This document shows, piece after piece, positions 13,890-19,065 of a DNA stretch of 19,065 nucleotides. The number at the start of each line of letters is the position of its first letter. Position 1 is the stretch's first letter. Position numbers and translations under genes: made by a program. A model generated the notes under the pieces. The model was not told the DNA's origin and made no database searches. It saw only the letters and a list, made by a program, of their open reading frames with translations. The DNA lies in the NCBI GenBank assembly GCA_947178455.1, contig CAMWYI010000017.1, positions 1 to 19,065 of the forward strand, read 5' to 3'. Source of the stretch: an uncultured Alistipes sp. (GTDB lineage: Bacteria > Bacteroidota > Bacteroidia > Bacteroidales > Rikenellaceae).

Positions 13890-15809
13890 TCAGCCGCCGA
13901 TTTTTTTCGCCGTGCCGTCGGGCTGCATGCAGACGGTGCCCTCCTCGATGAGTTCGCGCAGCAATTCGGCGCTTCGTTCGGGCGGGCACGACAATCCGGC
14001 ACAGAGCGTGCGCGGGTCGGTCGGCCCGTCGTCGAGCCGACGCAACAACTCGCTGCGCCAGTCGGGCTCGGCAGCCGATTCGCTTTTCTCCCTGCGGCGA
14101 CGGGCCAGACAGACGTCGCAGATGCCGCACGGCTCGGCGTCGGTTCCGCCGAAATAACCGTCCAGCACGACGCTCCGGCACCGGTCGTCGTGCTGTGCAT
14201 AGGCGAGCATGTGCTCGAACCGCTCGCGCGTGAGCTCCAACCGCCGCGCATAGGTTTCGGGGGCGATGTAGAGGTCGGCACGCGGCAGCCGCTCCTCGTC
14301 GAAATAGAGCATCGGGGCCCGATTGGAGGGGATGTACCGGATGACGCGCAACTGCCACAGACGTTTCAGCAGTTCTTTGACGCGCTCGACCGTATAACCG
14401 CTCCACGTGGCCAGTTCGTTCTCGTCGATAGGCCGGAAGTCGGAGAAGACGCCCGGATAGAGCCGCAAAAGTACCTTGATGAACTGGTCGAGCTCGTCGC
14501 GCTGGACGCGCAGTTTGTAGAGGTCGTCGCGGCTGACGCAGAACATCACCCGCGCGGGATTGTCCTGCACGTCGGTGAGCGTAAGATAACCGTTCTGCTG
14601 CAACAGTTTCAGCGCGCTCTGCACGGTACCGGCATAGAGGTGTTCGCGGGCGCAGAAATCGTAGATGTTGAACAGCATCGACGCCCCCGCCCCGTCGCCG
14701 ATGCCCACCTGCAAGTAGGAACAGACCCGTTCGTAAATATCCTTGACCTGCTCCAACGGCGGGAACTCCTGCCTGAAATTGCGCTCGATACGGTCGGCGT
14801 CGTCCGAAGCGACCAGCAGCAGCGCATAGGCCCGCCGACCGTCGCGTCCGGCACGGCCCGCCTCCTGATAGTAGCTTTCGAGCGAATCGCACAGCGAGTA
14901 ATGCACCACGAACCGCACGTCGGCTTTGTCGATGCCCATGCCGAAAGCATTGGTCGCCACCATCACGCGCACCTTGCCCTGCAACCACTCGTCCTGCCGC
15001 AGCGAACGCTCGGCATGGCCCAGCCCGCCGTGATAGGCCGACGCTGCGATGCCCGCATCGCGCAACTCGCCGGCCAGCTGCTCGGTGCCCTCGCGCGTGC
15101 GCATGTAGACGATGCCGGAGCCTGCGACGTTCTGCAACAGACGCATCAGCTGTTCGGTCTTGTCGTCGGTGTGCCGCACGCTGTACGAGAGATTGGGGCG
15201 TCGGAAATCGCCGCGCACGACGTGCGGTTCGGCGAATTTCAGGTGGTGCATGATGTCGTCGGCCACGCGCTGCGTCGCCGAAGCGGTGAGCGCGAGCACG
15301 GGCACACCGGGCAATTTCTCGCGCAGTTCGGCGATGCGCAGGTACGACGGGCGGAAGTCGTAACCCCACTGCGAAATGCAATGAGCCTCGTCGACGGCAA
15401 TCAGTGCGACGTTCATCCGCACGACCCGCAGGCGGAATGCTTCGGAGGCGAGGCGTTCGGGCGCCACATAGAGAAACTTCGTGTCGCCGTAAACGCAGTT
15501 GTCGAGGGCGATGTCCAACTGGCGCGGCGAAAGCCCCGAATGCACGGCGACGGCCGGAATGCGCATCCGCCGAAGCCGGTCGATCTGATCCTTCATCAAG
15601 GCGATGAGGGGCGTGACGACGATGCACAGACCCTCGCGGGCCAGCGTCGGCACCTGATAGGTCAACGACTTGCCGCCGCCCGTAGGCATCAGCGCCAGCA
15701 TATCGCGGCCGTCGAGCACGTCGCGGATAATCCGCTCCTGCACGGAACGGAACTCCGAGTACCCCCAATACCGGCGGAGAATGGCGTGGATGTCGCACGG
15801 CTCTTGCAT
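13890..15809 (-). CDS. recQ: RecQ-family ATP-dependent DNA helicase (639 aa)
   Basis: This is a 3'-5' superfamily 2 DNA helicase for recombination and replication repair. The helicase core (about 1-345) shows motif 0 WGYSEFRSVQE, Walker A MPTGGGKSLTYQ (41-52), DEAH at 140-143 (VDEAHCISQWGYDFRP), LTASATQ (174-180), ATNAFGMGIDKADVR (285-299) and the motif VI region YYQEAGRAGRDG (313-324). The four-Cys zinc site (C544, C561, C564, C567) lies about 200 residues further on. In E. coli RecQ it follows the core directly. Two winged-helix-like segments occupy the interval, an arrangement known in a Bacteroidetes RecQ group. The C-terminus ends in a helical-wing segment. The frame is open to 15845, but the ATG at 15809 (MQEPCDIHAILRRYWGY) fits the family. 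Confidence 0.95.
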   Translation of the reverse strand: MQEPCDIHAILRRYWGYSEFRSVQERIIRDVLDGRDMLALMPTGGGKSLTYQVPTLAREGLCIVVTPLIALMKDQIDRLRRMRIPAVAVHSGLSPRQLDIALDNCVYGDTKFLYVAPERLASEAFRLRVVRMNVALIAVDEAHCISQWGYDFRPSYLRIAELREKLPGVPVLALTASATQRVADDIMHHLKFAEPHVVRGDFRRPNLSYSVRHTDDKTEQLMRLLQNVAGSGIVYMRTREGTEQLAGELRDAGIAASAYHGGLGHAERSLRQDEWLQGKVRVMVATNAFGMGIDKADVRFVVHYSLCDSLESYYQEAGRAGRDGRRAYALLLVASDDADRIERNFRQEFPPLEQVKDIYERVCSYLQVGIGDGAGASMLFNIYDFCAREHLYAGTVQSALKLLQQNGYLTLTDVQDNPARVMFCVSRDDLYKLRVQRDELDQFIKVLLRLYPGVFSDFRPIDENELATWSGYTVERVKELLKRLWQLRVIRYIPSNRAPMLYFDEERLPRADLYIAPETYARRLELTRERFEHMLAYAQHDDRCRSVVLDGYFGGTDAEPCGICDVCLARRRREKSESAAEPDWRSELLRRLDDGPTDPRTLCAGLSCPPERSAELLRELIEEGTVCMQPDGTAKKIGG

Positions 15810-15815
15810 CGCATG

Positions 15816-15823
15816 CAAAAATA
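15816..15823 (-). promoter_or_regulatory. Candidate -7 box immediately before recQ
   Basis: The minus strand reads TATTTTTG, matching TAnnTTTG. It ends only 6 bases before the recQ ATG at 15809, which would make the transcript leaderless or almost so. No -33 element is obvious, so this could be chance in an AT-rich gap. Confidence 0.35.
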
Positions 15824-15900
15824 CAACGCCGAATCCAAAATTCATAATCCGTGCGCCCCGACGACCGGCACGACGATGAAACGAATTGCAAATTTTTAGC

Positions 15901-15908
15901 TATCTTTG
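15901..15908 (+). promoter_or_regulatory. -7 promoter box for rarA
   Basis: TATCTTTG matches TAnnTTTG exactly and sits 20 bases before the rarA ATG at 15929. It equals the box presumed at the window start. A clean -33 element is not visible. Confidence 0.55.
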
Positions 15909-15928
15909 TAAACTTCATTACGACGAAT

Positions 15929-17203
15929 ATGCCCGCTCCGTTAGCCGAACGCCTGCGTCCCGAAACCATCGACGGATACATCGGACAGACCCATTTGGTC
16001 GGCCCGCAAGGGGTGTTTTCCAAATTTTTGGAGACGGGAAACGTACCGTCGTTCATCTTGTGGGGCCCGCCCGGAGTGGGCAAAACCACGCTGGCCAAAA
16101 TCGTCGCCAAGCAGCTCGAACGTCCGCTCTACACGCTGTCGGCCGTGACGTCGGGCGTCAAGGAGGTGCGCGAAGTCATCGAAACGGCAAAAAAACAACG
16201 TTTTTTCGACGCGCGGCCGCCCTTTCTGTTCATCGACGAAATCCACCGGTTCAACAAGTCGCAGCAGGATTCGCTGCTGGGCGCCGTCGAACAGGGCATC
16301 GTGACGCTCATCGGCGCCACGACCGAAAACCCGTCGTTCGAGGTCATTTCGCCGCTGTTGAGCCGCTGTCAGGTCTACATTCTCCGGCCGATGGACGATG
16401 CCGAGCTGCAAACCCTGCTCGACCGTGCCCTTGCGACGGACACCACGCTGAAAGCGCGCGAAATCGAAGTACGGGAGACCGCCGCGCTGTTCAGGCTGTC
16501 GGGCGGCGATGCACGCAAGCTACTGAACATCTTGGACATCGTGGTCGGCGCGACGGAGGGCAAAGTCGTCATCACCGACCAATATGTAACCGACTGCCTG
16601 CAAGAAAACATCGCCCTCTACGACAAGAACGGCGAACAACACTACGACGTCATCTCGGCCTTCATCAAATCGGTGCGGGGCAGCGACCCCAATGCGGCGA
16701 TTTACTACTTGGCCCGCATGCTGGCGGGCGGCGAGGAGCCGCGTTTCATCGCCCGACGGCTGGTGATTCTGGCTTCGGAGGACATCGGGCTGGCCAATCC
16801 CAACGCCCTGCTGTTGGCCAACGCCTGTTTCGACACGGTGCACAAAATCGGCATGCCCGAAGCGCGCATCACGCTGGCCGAGACGACTATCTATCTGGCG
16901 ACTTCGGCCAAAAGCAACTCGGCCTACATGGCTATCGACAAGGCGCTGGCACAAGTCGAATACGACACGACGAACCGCCCTGTGCCGCTGCATCTGCGCA
17001 ACGCGCCGACCAAACTGATGAAGAACACGGGCTACGGCAAGGGCTACAAATACGCACACGATTACGAGGGCCATTTCGCCGATTTGGAGTTTCTGCCGGA
17101 GAGCCTCGCGGGCACCAAGTTCTACGAACCCGACGAGCAGAACCCCACCGAAGCGAAAATCGCCGAACGCATCCGCACGCTGTGGAAAGACAAATACCGC
17201 TAA
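15929..17203 (+). CDS. rarA: Replication-associated recombination protein RarA/MgsA, AAA+ ATPase (424 aa)
   Basis: RarA (MgsA; WRNIP1/Mgs1 in eukaryotes) is a clamp-loader-like AAA+ ATPase acting at stalled replication forks. The 424-residue product is of family length. It shows the N-terminal PLAERLRPETIDGYIGQTHLVG (4-25), Walker A GPPGVGKTT (46-54), Walker B FIDEIHRFNKSQQD (101-114), sensor 1 IGATTENPSFEV (128-139) and Arg finger in SPLLSRC (R146). The C-terminal tetramerisation region includes DPNAAIYYLARMLAGGE and DIGLANP. The frame is open upstream to 15851, but the ATG at 15929 gives the conserved start and follows a -7 box. It diverges from recQ, another fork-repair gene. An outer-membrane protein gene follows after 12 bases. 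Confidence 0.96.
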   Translation: MPAPLAERLRPETIDGYIGQTHLVGPQGVFSKFLETGNVPSFILWGPPGVGKTTLAKIVAKQLERPLYTLSAVTSGVKEVREVIETAKKQRFFDARPPFLFIDEIHRFNKSQQDSLLGAVEQGIVTLIGATTENPSFEVISPLLSRCQVYILRPMDDAELQTLLDRALATDTTLKAREIEVRETAALFRLSGGDARKLLNILDIVVGATEGKVVITDQYVTDCLQENIALYDKNGEQHYDVISAFIKSVRGSDPNAAIYYLARMLAGGEEPRFIARRLVILASEDIGLANPNALLLANACFDTVHKIGMPEARITLAETTIYLATSAKSNSAYMAIDKALAQVEYDTTNRPVPLHLRNAPTKLMKNTGYGKGYKYAHDYEGHFADLEFLPESLAGTKFYEPDEQNPTEAKIAERIRTLWKDKYR

Positions 17204-17215
17204 CGACCCAAAACC

Positions 17216-17737
17216 ATGAAAAAACGCCTCCTCTTTTTGCTCGCCGCGACGCTGTTCGCTATCGGCACGGTCTCCGCACAAGGAAAAAACGATTACGACA
17301 CCCAAGACCGAGGGTGGTGGCTCGGCGGACAAGTCGGCTATTGGTACGACGGAGATAGCCATTCGTTCGCCATTGCGCCCGAATTCGGCTATGATTTCAA
17401 CCGGCGCTGGACGATAGGCGTTTCGGTAGGTTATCTGCGCATCGCGGACGATTCGGCATTCGAGTTCGCCCCCTATGCGCGGCGGAACTTCTACCTCACG
17501 GACAATTTTTCGCTGTTCGTCGACGGCGGATTCGGCGTAGTCGGCGGCGATGCCGATGGACTCAAAATAGGATTCCAACCGGGGTTCGCCGTAAAAATCA
17601 ACCGCCATATCCGGTTCTTGACCCACATCGGATTCGTGGGGCTCCGCAGCGATTTGTACAACAACGGGCTGGGCGACGGCGTGGGATTCACGTTGTCGGC
17701 CTCCGACCTGAAATTCGGATTCTACTACACGTTCTGA
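17216..17737 (+). CDS. Small outer-membrane beta-barrel protein (173 aa)
   Basis: A signal peptide (MKKRLLFLLAATLFAIGTVSA, cleavage probably after A21) precedes about 150 residues of alternating hydrophobic and polar beta strands rich in Gly, Phe and Tyr. The chain ends in YYTF with the aromatic C-terminal residue typical of outer-membrane barrels. Strands such as SFAIAPEFGYDF, WTIGVSVGYLRI, SLFVDGGFGVV, IGFQPGFAVKI and IRFLTHIGFVGL fit an eight-strand OmpA/OmpX-like barrel. There is no OmpA peptidoglycan-binding domain. A role in structure, adhesion or lipid handling is possible, but the sequence does not tell. It begins 12 bases after rarA with no visible promoter, so it may be read through from rarA. 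Confidence 0.85.
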   Translation: MKKRLLFLLAATLFAIGTVSAQGKNDYDTQDRGWWLGGQVGYWYDGDSHSFAIAPEFGYDFNRRWTIGVSVGYLRIADDSAFEFAPYARRNFYLTDNFSLFVDGGFGVVGGDADGLKIGFQPGFAVKINRHIRFLTHIGFVGLRSDLYNNGLGDGVGFTLSASDLKFGFYYTF

Positions 17738-17751
17738 CCCCACCGCTGTCC

Positions 17752-18249
17752 ATGAAACGCATCGGCATCATTTCGGATACGCACGGCACGTTCGACGAAA
17801 CGCTGCGGCTGTTTCTGCGCGACGTGGACGAAATCTGGCATGCGGGCGACATCGGCTCGATGGAGCTGGCCGACGAAATCGCGGCCTACAAGCCTCTGCG
17901 AGCCGTTGCGGGCAACATCGACGGCGGTCTGACGCGGCGGGTCTATCCGCTGTTCCAGTGCTTCGAGTGCGAGGGCGTGCGGGTGCTGATGACCCACATC
18001 GGCGGCTATCCGCGCCGCTACGACCCGCGTGCCGTAGAGCGCATCCAAAGCCTGCGGCCGCGTCTGTTCGTATCGGGCCATTCGCATATCCTGCGCGTGA
18101 TGAACGACCCCGTCTACCGGCTACTGCACGTCAATCCGGGCGCGGCCGGCGAGTACGGATTCCACAAGGTGCGCACCGCCGTCCGGTTCGTCGTCGACGG
18201 CACCGACATGCGCGACATGGAGGTCGGCGAATGGCCGCGCAAAGGTTGA
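17752..18249 (+). CDS. Metallophosphoesterase, YfcE/MJ0936 family (165 aa)
   Basis: This is a small calcineurin-like phosphoesterase of the YfcE/MJ0936 type, a dimetal phosphodiesterase whose physiological substrate is generally unknown. All metal-binding motifs are present: DTH with D9 and H11 (GIISDTHG), AGDIG with D33, GNID with N55, TH with H82 (LMTHIGGYP), and GHSH with H110 and H112. VNPGAAG after the last motif is also typical. The 165-residue length is normal. It starts 14 bases after the outer-membrane protein gene and is followed after 26 bases by the beta-phosphoglucomutase gene, suggesting one transcript. Confidence 0.93.
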   Translation: MKRIGIISDTHGTFDETLRLFLRDVDEIWHAGDIGSMELADEIAAYKPLRAVAGNIDGGLTRRVYPLFQCFECEGVRVLMTHIGGYPRRYDPRAVERIQSLRPRLFVSGHSHILRVMNDPVYRLLHVNPGAAGEYGFHKVRTAVRFVVDGTDMRDMEVGEWPRKG

Positions 18250-18275
18250 TTCGGCGGGCACAACGAGCAATTAAG

Positions 18276-18932
18276 ATGATAACCTGTTGCATATTCGATT
18301 TGGACGGCGTGCTGGTCGACACGGCGCGGTTCCACTATCGGGCGTGGGCCGACATGGCGCACGAACTCGGATTCGAGTTCACGCCCGAGCAGGGCGAGGC
18401 GACCAAAGGCGTGAGCCGCATGGCGTCGCTCGACATCGTGCTGCGCGCGGGCGGCATGGAAAACCGCTTCACGCAGGAGGAGAAAGAGCGGCTAGCGACC
18501 GAGAAAAACGCGCGTTACCTTGCCTACGTCGCGACCATGACGCCCGACGATGTGCTACCGGGCGTGCGCGATTTTTTGGCCGACCTCAAACGGCACGGCG
18601 TCAAGACGGCACTCGGCTCGGCGTCGAAAAATGCCGGCACGATTCTCGACCGCTGCGCCCTTCGCGACGCGTTCGATGCGATTGTCGACGGCACGCTCAT
18701 TTCGCGGGCCAAGCCCGACCCCGAAGTTTTCTTAAAAGGGGCGGAATTGCTCTCGACCTCACCGAAGGTGTGCGTCGTCTTCGAGGATGCGGCGGCCGGT
18801 ATCGAAGCGGCAACGCGGGCGGGCATGCGCTCGGTGGGGGTCGGCGACGGCCAATCGCTCGCGCGGGCGACGATGAATATCACGACTTTTGAAAATTTCA
18901 CCTACGAAACGCTATGCAAAACGATAGACTGA
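18276..18932 (+). CDS. pgmB: Beta-phosphoglucomutase (218 aa)
   Basis: This HAD-superfamily enzyme converts beta-glucose-1-phosphate to glucose-6-phosphate in the cytoplasm. The nucleophile D8 and acid/base D10 lie in FDLDGVLVDTARFHYRAW, with H20 at the Lactococcus beta-PGM position. The cap contains TKGVSRMASLDIVL (K44, R48), a beta-PGM hallmark that separates it from generic HAD phosphatases. GSASKN is motif II, AKPDPEVFL holds the motif III Lys, and FEDAAAGIEAA is motif IV. The 218-residue length is normal. The ATG at 18276 starts directly on the first HAD strand, although the frame is open well upstream. Its end overlaps the GH65 gene by 19 bases, which fits the coupled phosphorylase-mutase pathway. 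Confidence 0.95.
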   Translation: MITCCIFDLDGVLVDTARFHYRAWADMAHELGFEFTPEQGEATKGVSRMASLDIVLRAGGMENRFTQEEKERLATEKNARYLAYVATMTPDDVLPGVRDFLADLKRHGVKTALGSASKNAGTILDRCALRDAFDAIVDGTLISRAKPDPEVFLKGAELLSTSPKVCVVFEDAAAGIEAATRAGMRSVGVGDGQSLARATMNITTFENFTYETLCKTID

Positions 18933-19065
18933 ATCTGGGCGTCGACCCGTGGCTGCTGACCGAGACGGAGTTCGACCCGGCGCGCGTCAAGTCGGCCGAA
19001 TCGCTCTTCGCGTTGGGCAACGGCGTGATGGGCGGGCGTGCCAACTTCGAGGAGCGTTATTCGGG
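18914..19065 (+). CDS. GH65 family disaccharide phosphorylase, N-terminal part (cut by window end)
   Basis: The last 152 bases encode the first 50 residues of a glycoside hydrolase family 65 protein. DPWLLTETEFDPARVKSAES followed by LFALGNGVMGGRANFEERYS is the conserved start of maltose, trehalose, kojibiose or nigerose phosphorylases. These enzymes invert alpha-glucosidic bonds with phosphate and release beta-glucose-1-phosphate, the substrate of the upstream PgmB, and the two genes overlap by 19 bases. The catalytic region lies outside the window, so the specific disaccharide cannot be named. The frame is open to the last base. Confidence 0.9.
   Translation, partial: MQNDRLNLGVDPWLLTETEFDPARVKSAESLFALGNGVMGGRANFEERYS

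Noticed and set aside
13224..15899. An 891-codon open frame on the plus strand across the recQ, exonuclease and intergenic region
   Set aside because: It is antisense to recQ and the exonuclease gene, which carry complete catalytic motifs. The translated plus-strand frame shows no recognisable domain, has the His/Arg-rich character of a shadow frame in high-GC DNA, and crosses two real gene boundaries.
16520..17743. A 407-codon minus-strand frame opposite rarA and the outer-membrane protein gene
   Set aside because: It is antisense to two well-supported genes and spans their boundary. No motif is recognisable.

Overview
The window looks like a chromosome segment from a GC-rich gut Bacteroidetes, most probably Alistipes or another Rikenellaceae. 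The evidence is high-GC coding sequence, very AT-rich short gaps, Bacteroidetes-type -7 boxes (TAnnTTTG) in place of sigma70 boxes, few Shine-Dalgarno sequences, a Bacteroidetes-style lipoprotein, and Bacteroidetes-type RecQ and RlmI-like proteins. The genus is inferred from general character, not from a database match.

Layout. (1) 48-663: a small 2[4Fe-4S] ferredoxin faces a CrcB/Fluc fluoride channel across a perfect 18-bp-stem bidirectional terminator. (2) 934-10235: an 11-gene plus-strand urea and nickel module, ureA-ureB-ureC-ureE-ureF-ureG-ureD, then a UT-family urea channel and a NikMN-NikQ-NikO (Cbi-type ECF) nickel importer. Urea enters through the channel and nickel through the ECF transporter. 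UreE, UreF, UreG and UreD load nickel into the UreABC apoenzyme, and the ammonia released can supply nitrogen or buffer pH. Many junctions are 4-nt (ATGA) or few-base overlaps. The exceptions are a strong hairpin between ureC and ureE and a 226-bp palindrome-rich gap between ureF and ureG. The latter shares collinear sequence blocks with the gap before ureA. (3) 10237-12030: a minus-strand lipoprotein of unknown function carrying a G9 tract, divergent from an exported UlaG-like metallo-beta-lactamase-fold hydrolase. (4) 12031-15809 (minus): RlmI-like rRNA methyltransferase, RNase D-like DEDDy exonuclease and RecQ helicase, a nucleic-acid group. (5) 15929-19065 (plus): RarA, an outer-membrane beta-barrel protein, a YfcE/MJ0936-type phosphodiesterase, beta-phosphoglucomutase, and the start of a GH65 disaccharide phosphorylase cut off by the window edge. 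The last two form a classical phosphorolysis pair (alpha-glucoside + Pi to beta-glucose-1-P to glucose-6-P).

I see no CRISPR array, tRNA, rRNA, insertion sequence or prophage gene. No wholly new system is evident. The most unusual points are an extended urease beta subunit whose C-terminal tail resembles the Helicobacter pylori assembly extension, the repeat pair and hairpin inside the urease operon, the G9 tract with a stop two codons beyond it in one shifted frame, two pairs of convergent genes that abut with 0-1 nt between stops, and several -7 boxes placed almost on top of start codons.
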